DNA from: CAWJMN01 sp963844055
GTDB lineage: Bacteria > Planctomycetota > Planctomycetia > Pirellulales > Pirellulaceae
Length of the DNA: 64,000 nt
Direction of reading: 5' to 3'
Assembly (NCBI GenBank): GCA_963844055.1
Contig: CAWJMN010000001.1
Span: 682,001-746,000 of the forward strand
The translations under genes and the position numbers were made by a program. The notes below the pieces were generated by a model. It had not been told where the DNA came from. It was given only the letters and a program-made list of their open reading frames with translations, and did no database searches. This document shows positions 17,984-27,529 of the stretch, one piece after another. Positions within the stretch are counted from its first letter, which is position 1; each line of letters opens with the position of its first letter.

Positions 17984-20900
17984 CTAATCGACAAACACAA
18001 ATTCATTCAGGTTCAACAGCACTCGGCATGTTTCGGGCAGGCCATGTTTTTGCAAGTGTTCGGTCAGCACGGCCAGCTCTTCCGGCGTTGCCTTCCGCAG
18101 GCAGGTCAATTCCATGCCCCGCTGAATCTGTGCGGCCGGATCAGTGCCCGCCTCTTTGGTAAGGCGCTCGGCAAAGTGTTTGGCCATGACCAACACGAGT
18201 TGATTGTTCAGTTGCGCAAGTGCCTGTAGCGGCGTGATCGTTTGGTTCCGCTTTTCCACCAGCAGGGAAGGATCGGCACAGTCCATCACGCTCAAAAACG
18301 GCTGTTGACGGCTACGCACCACAAATCGATACACACTGCGGCGATGAAACTCTGGATTGTCGGCATCGGCCAATTCGTATTCATAGTGGGGCGAATGTTC
18401 GGGGTGTTCCACCACGAAGTCCTTAAAGCTTGGCCCACCAACGGCCGGATTGAGCTTGCCCGCAACCGACAAAATACTGTCGCGGATTGCCTCCGCTTCC
18501 AACTTGCGACGATTCATCCGCCACAGCAAGTGGTTTTCAGGATCGATCAATTGAGCCTTGGCATTAATTTCAGAAGACTGACGATAGGCACTGCTTAGCA
18601 TCACTAAGCGGTGCAGCTTTTTCAGCGAACCGCCAAAGTCGTCACGCAAAGTTGCGGCCAAATAGTTCAGAAGCTCGGGATGGGTTGGCTGTTGTCCCAT
18701 TCGCCCAAAATCATTGGAGGTTTCCACAATCGCTTGGCCAAAGTGGAATTGCCACACACGATTGGCAATGCTGCGCCACAGGAGCGGATTGTCTGGATGG
18801 GTGAGCCATTTGGCTAAGGCCGCACGGCGTTCTCCTTCGGGAGCGTCTGGCGAAACTTCAAACCGAGCAGGCAAAACCGAAACGGCGCTTAGTGCGCCGG
18901 GCAACGCTGGGGCACCAGGGCGACGAATATCTCCCCGCGCGAGAACGAAGATCGGGCGTGGTTTGCCACCATTACCGCCGGTCCCTGTGAAGGCGCCACT
19001 TCCTTTGTGAACAGTCCCCGCATAGGTCGTTCGCATCGGAGGAAGCTGTGCAAGCTGAGTGTTTATTGCAGCTTGGGAAGCGAGATTGTCTTGCTGCGCC
19101 TTGCGTAGTTCTGCGGGCACCTTTTGAGAAAGAAGCCGCTCTAGCGACTCACGATCGGCGGCAAGTTCTGCTGCGGAATCTCCTCGTGGATAAAGTCCAT
19201 CGGTCAGGTTCTTTGCAGACCAGCGAGTAGGAGCTTCGATGCTGTCCAGCGCCGTCACCGGTGCTCCCTTGGCCAGGTTCGCACCCTCTTGGTTGAAGAC
19301 TTGCAGTTCAGACAGGGCGAACATGAAGTCATCGGTTCGCTTTGCCAAGAGCGTTGCTGTGATACGCACGTAACGGGCCGTGATGGCCTGGGCCGCAAAC
19401 CGCTGAGGAGCAATTCCAGGAGGAGGATAGTCTGCGTCGGATCGCGGCTTGATCGTATGGACGACCCCTTGAAATTGCGGATCATCGCTGGCTTCGATTT
19501 GGAAGCGTCGCGGAAAGCCAAAGCCTGCCCCGATGCCACCAAAATCGTCAAAGCAAGGATTCATCACCACCTGGGTGATCAGCTTGGGTTCTCCCAAATC
19601 GACTTGCACCCATTTCACATCGGTCGGATTGGTCACCAGCTGAGAATGCCAACCGAACTCGGGTGGTTGCTGTGGTTTGTTCTTTTGAAGCGCCTCAATC
19701 CGTGTTTCTAATTCCGCCAGGGTGGGACCGGCCGCGGCATGCATCTTGGCTTTGATGTCTGCGGCAACTTGACGTTCTTTTTCCAGCAGCGTAACGAGCT
19801 CTTGGCGTTTTTGGGCAACGGCCGGATCGGCGTCGTATTGTTTGTCGGCTCGATCTACTGCCGCAAATACCGATTGCAACGCATAGTAATCTGCCTGCGG
19901 AATGGGGTCGAACTTGTGATTGTGGCACTGGGCACAGTGGACCGTCATTGAACAAAACGTGCTGATCGTGACCGTGACCATATCATCACGATCCAAGTGG
20001 CGAGCAATCTTGCCATCTAGCTTGCTCTCTGGAACTTCGGCATGCCCGATGAGATCCCATGGTCCTGCGGAGATAAAGCCCAGGGCTTCAATCCCGTCGA
20101 CCGTTCCAGGAAACAGCACATCGCCGGCAACTTGCTCTTGTACAAATCGTGTGTACGGCTTGTCTTGATTGAAAGAGCGAATCACATAGTCGCGATAGGG
20201 CCAAGCATTAGGACGGGGCTGGTCCTTGTCATAGCCGTGGCTTTCACCAAAGTGGACGAGGTCTAGCCAGTGTCGTCCCCAGCGTTCGCCATATTGGGGC
20301 GAATCGAGCAAGCGATCAATTAGCTTTTCATAACAGGCCGGATCTTTGTCGTTTACAAACGCCTCTACTTGTTCTGGCGTAGGAGGCAATCCTGTTAGGT
20401 CATAGGTTGCGCGGCGAATGAGCGTGCGACGGTCTGCCTCACCATTGGGGGTTAGTCCCTTGGCCGCAAGTTCCTTGGCGAGGAATCGATCGACGGGGTG
20501 CGCCTTCCAAGAATCGGGGGCCTGTGTTGTTTCCGGGACTGCAGGCTTCACAAGCTTTTCGAGCGACCACCAACGGGACTTATCTTCCACCGGGGCGACA
20601 GGCTTGTCGGCCCGATTGTCGGCCGCACCATTTTTGACCCACTGCGATAGGATATCGATCTCAGCATCGGAGAGCTTTTTGCCGGGAGGCATTTCTGTGC
20701 CATCATGGCGAATCGCCTTGATCAGCGGGCTCTTTTCCAGATCGCCAGGAACGATAGCGGGCTCGCCTGATTCACCGCCGCGCTTCCAGCCGGAGGGGAT
20801 GTCTAGCCGCAAGTCTCCCTTCAGGCTTTTTGCGTCCGCACTGTGGCACGAATAGCAATGCTTGGCCAGGATCGGCTCGGCTTGATCTAGAAAAAAGCGT

Positions 20901-21052
20901 TCGGCCTGCGAAGGCTTGGCCGTTTCGGGTTCGTTGCCGTGCGTCGATCCGCTGGACATCCGAAAGAGCGCACCGGCAGCAAGCGTTGCCATCAGGGCAA
21001 ACGAGCATCGAGCCATCGTGGATGAAAGGAGCCTCATGCGAGCGGTTCCCAT
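17984..21052 (-). CDS. PSCyt1-DUF1549-DUF1553 protein with inserted F5/8C-like domain
   Basis: A 1022-residue planctomycete-type protein. An N-terminal hydrophobic leader is followed by a PSCyt1 cytochrome-c-like domain with CYSCH (about 66-70) as haem attachment site, then DUF1549 (with HPVDRFLAKELAAKGLTPN and YGERWGRHWLDLVHFGESHG), a second CxxCH in CAQCHNHKFDP, and a C-terminal DUF1553 domain (ALAKWLTHPDNPLLWRSIANR). Between them, about residues 470-620, lies a discoidin (F5/8 type C)-like module with KWVQVDLGEPKLITQVV and ARYVRITAT, which may bind sugars. Function is unknown; a redox or polysaccharide role is inferred. It heads a unit with DUF1501 downstream. Confidence 0.92.
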   Translation of the reverse strand: MGTARMRLLSSTMARCSFALMATLAAGALFRMSSGSTHGNEPETAKPSQAERFFLDQAEPILAKHCYSCHSADAKSLKGDLRLDIPSGWKRGGESGEPAIVPGDLEKSPLIKAIRHDGTEMPPGKKLSDAEIDILSQWVKNGAADNRADKPVAPVEDKSRWWSLEKLVKPAVPETTQAPDSWKAHPVDRFLAKELAAKGLTPNGEADRRTLIRRATYDLTGLPPTPEQVEAFVNDKDPACYEKLIDRLLDSPQYGERWGRHWLDLVHFGESHGYDKDQPRPNAWPYRDYVIRSFNQDKPYTRFVQEQVAGDVLFPGTVDGIEALGFISAGPWDLIGHAEVPESKLDGKIARHLDRDDMVTVTISTFCSMTVHCAQCHNHKFDPIPQADYYALQSVFAAVDRADKQYDADPAVAQKRQELVTLLEKERQVAADIKAKMHAAAGPTLAELETRIEALQKNKPQQPPEFGWHSQLVTNPTDVKWVQVDLGEPKLITQVVMNPCFDDFGGIGAGFGFPRRFQIEASDDPQFQGVVHTIKPRSDADYPPPGIAPQRFAAQAITARYVRITATLLAKRTDDFMFALSELQVFNQEGANLAKGAPVTALDSIEAPTRWSAKNLTDGLYPRGDSAAELAADRESLERLLSQKVPAELRKAQQDNLASQAAINTQLAQLPPMRTTYAGTVHKGSGAFTGTGGNGGKPRPIFVLARGDIRRPGAPALPGALSAVSVLPARFEVSPDAPEGERRAALAKWLTHPDNPLLWRSIANRVWQFHFGQAIVETSNDFGRMGQQPTHPELLNYLAATLRDDFGGSLKKLHRLVMLSSAYRQSSEINAKAQLIDPENHLLWRMNRRKLEAEAIRDSILSVAGKLNPAVGGPSFKDFVVEHPEHSPHYEYELADADNPEFHRRSVYRFVVRSRQQPFLSVMDCADPSLLVEKRNQTITPLQALAQLNNQLVLVMAKHFAERLTKEAGTDPAAQIQRGMELTCLRKATPEELAVLTEHLQKHGLPETCRVLLNLNEFVFVD

Positions 21053-21250
21053 GTAGGGTGTACATCAATGCGAAGGAATGCCGCCAAGGGCTTCGCTATT
21101 ATCTTACAAGACAAGGTGGGCGAATAATTCCGTGACACACCAATAAGGGTGGGAAGTGTGGCACTATCCAGTATAGACGATTTTCGGCCCAGGAGCAAAG
21201 AAAAAGGGGCTCCTTGAAGGATGCCGCCAGTCAAGCAATTTGTCCAAAAT

Positions 21251-22054
21251 CTACTTGGAAGCGGCTTTTTCGCTCCGCCGAGCAGCGGTTGCTTTTCGCC
21301 AGCGTTTTGAAAGGAACGTCATCAGGATGAGCCCTAAGAACAGCCCGAGACCTATCACCGAATAGAAGGCGTAGGGGGGCGGGATCATTTCCTCTAGCCC
21401 GTGCTGAAGCGAAGTCCCAAAGATAGTGGTCAGCGTGGCAATCGGAAAGAAGAACGCTACTAGCAAGTTCAGTCGATGCGAAGCGATGGCCATCTCGTGC
21501 GCGGCAATGGCTTGCTGTTCACTTTGTTTCGCAATGGCGAACTCCATGGCATTTTGCAGGTCGTTGTACAGCAGCTCACAGGTTCGCTCTAGGTCGTACG
21601 CTTGATCGCGCAGGTTGATCAGGTCTCGATCATCTGGCACAGCCTTGCGCCCTTCTTGTAGCGTGGCATGTAAGTGCCGCACGCTCCTTTGCAGCGGGCC
21701 TAGTGCATCGAGGATTTCATAGAACTGACTGATATCGGACGCAGCATCCTCTAAGCGGTCATGTCGATCGACGATGGCGGCATACTGCGAAATGTGTTGG
21801 CGAAGCGAAGCGACACCCCCGCCAAGTTCATTGGACTGCCATGTGCCGTCCGGCTTGCGCCAGAAGAGACGGCCGATGCGCTCCGGCTCATTGGCCTGGG
21901 GTGGACGATGTAGCACAAGCAGCAAATGGTCTTCTGCCAACATGGCACGTTGTCGCCCTGCTTTTTCACCGACGCGCGCTCGGAACTCCGCCGGGACTTC
22001 CCAGGAGGCGGGGATCAAAGACTTGTTCGGCAGACCAGCAGAAGGATGGGCCAA
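21251..22054 (-). CDS. CorA-like membrane protein lacking the GMN motif
   Basis: The 267-residue protein resembles CorA/ZntB metal-ion channels: an N-terminal cytosolic part, long helices (about 100-195, with LRDQAYDLERTCELLYNDLQN), then two membrane segments at about 196-213 and 229-249 and a basic C-terminus. In CorA the first membrane segment ends in the selectivity motif YGMN; here the place reads FGTS (about 212-215). The cytosolic part is also shorter than in CorA (about 316 residues). It may be a divergent channel or a protein that kept only the fold. It stands alone, divergent to none and without visible metal-responsive element. Confidence 0.6.
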   Translation of the reverse strand: MAHPSAGLPNKSLIPASWEVPAEFRARVGEKAGRQRAMLAEDHLLLVLHRPPQANEPERIGRLFWRKPDGTWQSNELGGGVASLRQHISQYAAIVDRHDRLEDAASDISQFYEILDALGPLQRSVRHLHATLQEGRKAVPDDRDLINLRDQAYDLERTCELLYNDLQNAMEFAIAKQSEQQAIAAHEMAIASHRLNLLVAFFFPIATLTTIFGTSLQHGLEEMIPPPYAFYSVIGLGLFLGLILMTFLSKRWRKATAARRSEKAASK

Positions 22055-22221
22055 GGGATGGCTCCTGTCGAATTTTGAAACAATGCAACTTTATGGTCCA
22101 ATAGTTTTACCGGTCGCAAACGACCGCGAAAACTACGGCGAATGGATCAAGCAGGACATCTCTTAAAAGGAATTCGCCTTCCCAGCTTCGTTCTTTGGAT
22201 GAATTTTTGAAGTAGAAGACA

Positions 22222-23133
22222 CTACACCAAGGGGGCCGGCGGGGGAGGGGGGATGCGCCAAACCATGCGATATCCTGCCACGCGGTACAGGGCCAGCGTT
22301 GCCACAATCACTGCCCCATGGGAAAACGAGAAGAGGCACATCTGCCAATCTGAAAGGGATCTTTCCGTTTCGTCCAGAAAAAGCCACGGTATGAAAATAG
22401 ACGCAATCAGCCAAGCCAAAGTGAGGGGTGCATAAAGCCACCAGCGTGTCGGCACACTGACTAGCGCTAGTGTAACAATTGGTGTAACAAGCATGAATGC
22501 TGCATATCGCATCTCTGCTGAAAGGAGGATATCGCTCCACGAAACATCTCGTGGAAAAAAACGGGCCCATGCCATCATGAGTGATGCGCTGGTCACGAAG
22601 GAAAGTAATCCCTTCAAACTCATCTGCCCGCGGTTCCCTTCTGGAATTGTCCCTAGATCCAAGGTAAGGTCCGGAGAAACCTGCGTAAAACGCACGCCGA
22701 GTAATCGAATGCTTCCAAGGCAAAGAATCAAAGCCAAAGCCGTCACGATAAAAAACATCTGCACAGCAGCATTTACAGCATCGGTCGGATCAATCTGTGT
22801 GATAACCACCCACACCCAGTGCCCGATTGTCAGCGTAAACAACAATAGTGCCGTTCGCCAAATAACATTAAGGCGTCCCCAAACCCAGTAAATCGCTGCA
22901 AGGTCGACGAGTGCCAGTAGATATCCAAGCCCCACCACCACTAGCACGGATTCCGGTGGAGGTGAGTTATCCCCGGAATTTGCGATTCGAGCGGCAAGTT
23001 GCAAACAAACCGTTGCCAGTACAAACAGCCCAAGAACGACCAACCCAAACCATGTGTCAGGCCGCAAGCGAACTGCCTGCGGCGACAATTCTGCCGAAGC
23101 AGGGGCTTGGTTCTCATGGGACGAATCGCTCAC
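22222..23133 (-). CDS. Polytopic membrane protein, unknown function
   Basis: The 303-residue protein has a polar N-terminus (about residues 1-30) and about eight hydrophobic segments. A GTG at 23133 is preceded by AGGGAGG at eight bases, which makes it the best start; an upstream TTG at 23211 lacks such a site. No motif or family is recognisable. It is divergent from the dehydratase gene, with about 165 bases between start codons. Confidence 0.6.
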   Translation of the reverse strand: MSDSSHENQAPASAELSPQAVRLRPDTWFGLVVLGLFVLATVCLQLAARIANSGDNSPPPESVLVVVGLGYLLALVDLAAIYWVWGRLNVIWRTALLLFTLTIGHWVWVVITQIDPTDAVNAAVQMFFIVTALALILCLGSIRLLGVRFTQVSPDLTLDLGTIPEGNRGQMSLKGLLSFVTSASLMMAWARFFPRDVSWSDILLSAEMRYAAFMLVTPIVTLALVSVPTRWWLYAPLTLAWLIASIFIPWLFLDETERSLSDWQMCLFSFSHGAVIVATLALYRVAGYRMVWRIPPPPPAPLV

Positions 23134-23299
23134 TCCATCTGCCTCCCTGGATGCCGCTGATAACCTGCTGAAAAGTCTTGCAGATTCCGCTATGATCTTA
23201 GTGTATCGCAAAGGTAACTACCAACCGCGGCGTCCAAATGGGCCCAGCTCGGTCCATCCGCCGGATTTCGCCTCCCTCCTCACGCCTGTTTAACCTGCC

Positions 23300-24844
23300 A
23301 TGTCCATCACCGCTGCTCCCGCTATTCACCTGCATTCTCAGGACAATATTTGCGTTACTACACGCAATCTTGAGGCAGGAACCGAGATTTCGCTCGGTGG
23401 CCGTACGATTCGTCTGGAAGAAGCGGTCAAGATTGGGCACAAGATCGCGATCGTACCGATCGGAGCGGATGAAGAGGTTCGTAAGTACGGCCAGATCATC
23501 GGCTTCTCGACCAAGGCCATCGCGCCGGGCCAATGGGTCCATTCCCACAACCTGATCAATGGCGATTTTGTCCGGGACTACGCTCCTAGCACCGCCATTC
23601 CTGCCCCCCCAACACCGATCACCGATCGGACGTTCATGGGGTATCGCCGCCGGGATGGCAAGGCAGGAACTCGCAACTACATCGGCATCATTTCTTCGGT
23701 GAACTGCTCTGCTACGGTCAGCCGGTACATTGCGGAGCGATTTGATAAAAGTGCTCTGAAGCAGTTCCCCAATATCGATGGCGTGGTCGCGTTCAAGCAT
23801 GGTGGCGGTTGCGGCCTGCAGTACAAGGGACTACAGCACGAGATTCTTACTCGCACGCTGGCTGGCATGGCGCGTCATCCCAACATTGGAGCTTATTTGA
23901 TCATTGGACTTGGTTGCGAAAACGCACCCATCGGTTACCTGTTGCAATCGCAACACCTGGTGCAGATTGATGGCGCAGGGAAGTCGCACTTGCCCCCCAT
24001 CCTTTCGATGCAGGACATGGGCGGAACTGCCAAGACCGTTGAAGCAGGGATTCGTTTGCTGGCTGACCTATTGCCGCAAGCCAATGAGGTTAAGCGTGAG
24101 CCGATTCCTGCAAGTGAGATATTGCTAGGGACCAATTGCGGCGGTTCCGATGGCAACAGCGGCGTGACATGCAATCCGGCCCTCGGTTATGCCTCGGATC
24201 TTTTGGTCGCTTGTGGCGGCACCAGTGCATTGGCCGAAACGACCGAGATCTACGGCGCCGAGCACTTGCTCACACGACGTGCAACTTCGCCGGCCGTGGC
24301 CGAAAAGCTGCTAGAGCGTATTCGCTGGTGGCTGTGGCATACTAGCTTGTATGGCGTCGAAATCGACAACAACCCTTCGGTTGGCAACAAAGAAGGGGGC
24401 CTGACCACCATCGCCGAAAAGTCATTGGGGGCCGTAGCTAAGGCAGGAACCACGGCCATGACCGAGGTCTATCAGTATGCAGAGCCGATGACGACCAAGG
24501 GCTTTGTCGTGATGGATACTCCGGGCTTTGATCCACCGAGCGTGACGGGCCTCATTGCCGGCGGGGCCAATATGGTCTGCTTTACAACGGGGCGTGGCAG
24601 TTGCTTTGGTTGCAAGCCGGTTCCGACCATCAAGATCGCCAGCAATACGCCCATGTACGAGCGAATGATTGACGACATGGACATCAACTGCGGCGAAATC
24701 TTGCACGGCCAAAGCGTGGAAGACGCAGGGCGTGAGATCTTTGAGAAGATTCTCTCCGTCGCCAGTGGTGAAAAAACCAAGAGTGAATTGCACGGCATCG
24801 GCGACGAAGAATTCGTGCCATGGCAAGTTGGACCAACTCTATAA
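23300..24844 (+). CDS. UxaA/GarD family altronate or galactarate dehydratase
   Basis: The 514 residues match full-length UxaA/GarD enzymes, which dehydrate D-altronate or galactarate to 2-keto-3-deoxy sugar acids using a metal. The N-terminal SAF domain (about 1-100) has HSQDNICVTTRNLEAGTEI and GQWVHSHNL. The catalytic part shows GYRRRDGKAGTRNYIGIISSVNCSATV, FKHGGGCG, LIIGLGCE, GTNCGGSDGNSGVTCNPALGY and FTTGRGSCFGCKPVPTIKIASN. The substrate cannot be decided from sequence. No other uronate gene is nearby, so this is either a scattered pathway or a single-gene use. The start at 23300 is a good family N-terminus. Confidence 0.93.
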   Translation: MSITAAPAIHLHSQDNICVTTRNLEAGTEISLGGRTIRLEEAVKIGHKIAIVPIGADEEVRKYGQIIGFSTKAIAPGQWVHSHNLINGDFVRDYAPSTAIPAPPTPITDRTFMGYRRRDGKAGTRNYIGIISSVNCSATVSRYIAERFDKSALKQFPNIDGVVAFKHGGGCGLQYKGLQHEILTRTLAGMARHPNIGAYLIIGLGCENAPIGYLLQSQHLVQIDGAGKSHLPPILSMQDMGGTAKTVEAGIRLLADLLPQANEVKREPIPASEILLGTNCGGSDGNSGVTCNPALGYASDLLVACGGTSALAETTEIYGAEHLLTRRATSPAVAEKLLERIRWWLWHTSLYGVEIDNNPSVGNKEGGLTTIAEKSLGAVAKAGTTAMTEVYQYAEPMTTKGFVVMDTPGFDPPSVTGLIAGGANMVCFTTGRGSCFGCKPVPTIKIASNTPMYERMIDDMDINCGEILHGQSVEDAGREIFEKILSVASGEKTKSELHGIGDEEFVPWQVGPTL

Positions 24845-24873
24845 GCCGGTCTAACTTCGGTAACTCTAAGCGA

Positions 24874-24907
24874 TAAAAAAAGGCTTCACGGTCAAACGTG
24901 AAGCCTT
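24874..24907 (-). terminator. Intrinsic terminator downstream of rpiB
   Basis: An 11-bp perfect stem, AAGGCTTCACG (24880-24890) with CGTGAAGCCTT (24897-24907) and a six-base loop, is flanked on the left by a run of A. Read on the minus strand it ends in a run of T, so it terminates rpiB; the plus-strand dehydratase transcript probably also stops here. Confidence 0.85.
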
Positions 24908-24940
24908 CGTTGTTTAGATGGCAAATCGCTAGTGATTTGC

Positions 24941-25423
24941 CTATGAGCAGCACTTACCGGCCGTTTGTTCCGCGGCCGAAATCTTTTCGACGCGGCGGGC
25001 GTGGCGCCCCCCTTCAAACTCGGTCGTAAGGAAGGTCGTGAGGATCTGTCGCAGCTCGTCCAGGCGACGGTTTTTCTCGGCTTCGTCCGTAGAAAGATCA
25101 CCAGAAACGCAAACCACGTTGGCATCGTTGTGTTCGCGGCAGAGCTTGGCCAGGCGAACTTCATTGGCGACCGCGGCCCGCACCTTGGGGAACTTGTTGG
25201 CGGTGATCGCCATGCCAATCCCTGTGCCGCAAATCAAAATGCCGCGATCGATTTCACCGGCAGCTATTTTCTTTCCAACAATCACAGCAATGTCGGGATA
25301 GTCGACGCTTTCGCCGTTGCAGGGCCCTTCATCCGTGACCGTATGCCCCAGGCTACGCACATGGTTTGCCAAGGCGTCTTTCACATCCAGCCCACGATGG
25401 TCGCTGCCAATCGAGATACGCAT
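24941..25423 (-). CDS. rpiB: Ribose-5-phosphate isomerase B
   Basis: Interconverts ribose-5-phosphate and ribulose-5-phosphate in the pentose phosphate pathway. The RpiB/LacAB fold is clear from MRISIGSDHRGLDVK (metal-free active site residues Asp 8, His 9), the catalytic cysteine in ICGTGIGM (about Cys 65) and NKFPKVRAA, CREHNDANVVCVSGD. It has 160 residues against about 150 in E. coli; the extra tail is Ala/Cys-rich and carries two adjacent cysteines at the very end. It lies 25 bases downstream of the Sua5-like/phosphatase fusion on the same strand, as in Firmicutes where rpiB, ywlE and ywlC are neighbours. Confidence 0.96.
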   Translation of the reverse strand: MRISIGSDHRGLDVKDALANHVRSLGHTVTDEGPCNGESVDYPDIAVIVGKKIAAGEIDRGILICGTGIGMAITANKFPKVRAAVANEVRLAKLCREHNDANVVCVSGDLSTDEAEKNRRLDELRQILTTFLTTEFEGGRHARRVEKISAAEQTAGKCCS

Positions 25424-25448
25424 AACGCTTACAACTTCTATCCTGTTC

Positions 25449-26624
25449 CTAGGACTCTAAAATGCGAAAAGAGCTATCGGTGCTTGGGTCTTCGGTGATA
25501 CGCTGCAGAGCGATTTCATTTGCCCAGCGTTGCAGATGCGAATCGATTTGATCCGCACAGCGACGGTATTGATCGGTGGTGCCGCCAATCGGGTCCGCAA
25601 CGTCACCACGATCTTGCGAGACGGTATAGGTTCGGTCGGCCGCTTCGGGAAAGTCTGTCAAAATCGCTTGCCGATGATTGCGTGTCATCGTCAGAATCAA
25701 ATCAGCAAACCGAATTAGTCGGTCACCCAGTTGTTGGCTCTCATGTTGGCTGAGGTCCAAGCCTCGCTCTCGCATGACACCGATCGCCTCTTGCGCCGCG
25801 CTGCCGCCGGTCGCGGCTGCAACACCTGCTGACATTACCAAAACGCCGTTGTCTTCTAGTTCGTCGAGAGGGCAGCCAATCTTTTCGGCCAATCGTTGCC
25901 GCAGTAGCGCTTCACCCATGGGACTTCGGCAGGTGTTGCCGGTGCAGACCACCACGGCCACAAAACTAGCCATGCGTTTGAGTTGCCCAGCACCCAGTGG
26001 CCCTGGCCGAACAAGCTTTAGCTCTTTGTCATCGATGCGAATGACTGAGGAATGCTGAGCGATCCGGCAGCGACCACCATCCAGGATGACGTCAACGCTT
26101 GACCCAAGCTGAGCAGCAACATCTTGCGCGGTTACCGGATCTGGGCCCCCGGGGACCTTTGCGGCGGCAACCACCAAAGGGCCTGCCATCAGCCGCAGCA
26201 CATCTGCAATCAGTTCCTGTTGTGGAACCCGCAGTCGCATGCAGCCATCGGGGGCAACTAGCTCACGCACCGAAGGAGGCAGGCGGCGGATTGCGCTATC
26301 CGAGGCGCCATCAAGCACCTCAAGGGTAACGGGGCCTGGCCAGCAACGTCTTGCAAGGCGGACTGCCACCGGGGGCAGGCCCGGAGCAAAGTCGAGCGCT
26401 TCGCTAGTGCTTTTGATGGCCAGCGTTAGGGGAATCTTTTCGCTACGCCCAACCGCTTTTGCCAATCGCTCGACGGCGTCTTCCCGCAAGGAGCTGGCCG
26501 CAACGACGTAGACAGTCTCTAAAGGGAACGCAACCAGCTTCCCTTCCACCAACGCTTGCACCGCCCGATGGACGATGTCGCGTGGGTCATCTGAGTTTTT
26601 TAAGTCGATAATGAGGGGTGCCAT
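25449..26624 (-). CDS. Fusion of Sua5/YrdC-like domain and low-molecular-weight phosphatase (YwlE-type)
   Basis: Residues 1-205 are a Sua5/YrdC-like domain (tRNA threonylcarbamoyl-AMP synthase family) with AFPLETVYVVAAS, PLTLAI and CWPGPVTLEV. Residues 220-390 are a low-molecular-weight phosphatase with the P-loop CTGNTCRSP (Cys 227 to Arg 233) and a DPIGG general-acid loop near the end. The threonine in the P-loop (Thr 231) matches the protein-arginine phosphatase YwlE rather than tyrosine phosphatases, which have Ile there. The Sua5 part departs from consensus: PLETVYVV for PTxTVYGL, no clear KxR motif, and AAAKVPGG for the SANxSG motif. It may have lost enzyme activity. rpiB follows 25 bases downstream. 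Confidence 0.88.
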   Translation of the reverse strand: MAPLIIDLKNSDDPRDIVHRAVQALVEGKLVAFPLETVYVVAASSLREDAVERLAKAVGRSEKIPLTLAIKSTSEALDFAPGLPPVAVRLARRCWPGPVTLEVLDGASDSAIRRLPPSVRELVAPDGCMRLRVPQQELIADVLRLMAGPLVVAAAKVPGGPDPVTAQDVAAQLGSSVDVILDGGRCRIAQHSSVIRIDDKELKLVRPGPLGAGQLKRMASFVAVVVCTGNTCRSPMGEALLRQRLAEKIGCPLDELEDNGVLVMSAGVAAATGGSAAQEAIGVMRERGLDLSQHESQQLGDRLIRFADLILTMTRNHRQAILTDFPEAADRTYTVSQDRGDVADPIGGTTDQYRRCADQIDSHLQRWANEIALQRITEDPSTDSSFRILES

Positions 26625-26915
26625 AGGCGTTACGCCGCCGCGTCAAAAAGCCACTGAACCAACCCCAACGGGCTCATTCTTACCAAGCTCTCGCCAAAAC
26701 TTCCCTGGAAAGAGCGACCGGGCACAGGGCGTACCCGACGTGATCTGCCCGCGTCGATCTCTATCAGATAGGTAATCGGGATTGTCTTGTTTGGGCTTCA
26801 AGGCCAAACAAATTTCCCGCGCATCTTGAATTTTCACCCTCAAGGGGTGAAACGTCAAGTGCTGCCGAGCCAATCAGGGCCGCTAGAGAAGCAGCCCACT
26901 TGGGCGAGCTAACGA

Positions 26916-27422
26916 TTATTCCTGGTACTTGGCGGTAAAGACGACGGCCTCCATGTTCTCGGCGGCTGCCTCAAAAAACACTTTCATGTTTTGCAAGCAT
27001 AGCCAAATGGCTACGAATTCTTTCTCGCCTAAGGGGCCTTTGTAGGAAGTTTGGTTGAGTGCAAAAAACTTCGTCCGAAAGTCCTGTTGTTTGACTTCGG
27101 CCAAAGCCTCCGCCACAAAGTTGATCATGTCCGGGCGGATCAAGACGGCCGCTAGGTCGTCTCCCTGGTGGAGTTGTTTGCCACCCAAGATTGCAGTATT
27201 GAGCGGAAAATCGCCTCCCGTTGGATCAAGTTCACCCTCTGTCAGGCAGCGGTGAATGGGATCCCACTGGGTACCCAAATCCAGAACACGTCCCCCCTTC
27301 TTCATTTCTGGCGAGGACTTCAGTTCTTCCAGAAACGAGATCAGTGTCTCATCATCCTTCTGACCAAAAAGTCGCTTCGCGTGTTCACGAGTGAGGGCGA
27401 TGTGATAGCCTTTGCCTACCAC
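26916..27422 (-). CDS. DUF1877 (YfbM-like) protein
   Basis: The 168-residue cytoplasmic protein matches the length and pattern of the DUF1877/YfbM family: an N-terminal MVGKGYHIALT, the central QWDPIHRCLTEGELDP followed by PLNTAILGGKQL, then VAEALAEVKQQDFRTKF and a C-terminal LCLQNMKVFFEAAAE helix. The family has no known function. About 290 bases without a recognisable gene separate it from the Sua5-like/phosphatase gene, and 107 bases from ispD upstream. Confidence 0.8.
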   Translation of the reverse strand: MVGKGYHIALTREHAKRLFGQKDDETLISFLEELKSSPEMKKGGRVLDLGTQWDPIHRCLTEGELDPTGGDFPLNTAILGGKQLHQGDDLAAVLIRPDMINFVAEALAEVKQQDFRTKFFALNQTSYKGPLGEKEFVAIWLCLQNMKVFFEAAAENMEAVVFTAKYQE

Positions 27423-27529
27423 GGATATACCTTACATAAATAGGGGAATGGGAAGCACAAAAAACAACACCAGTAGTCAACTCAAAGTCGTCAAACAACG
27501 GCCGCCTGCGGTTGATCAACAAACGTAAA

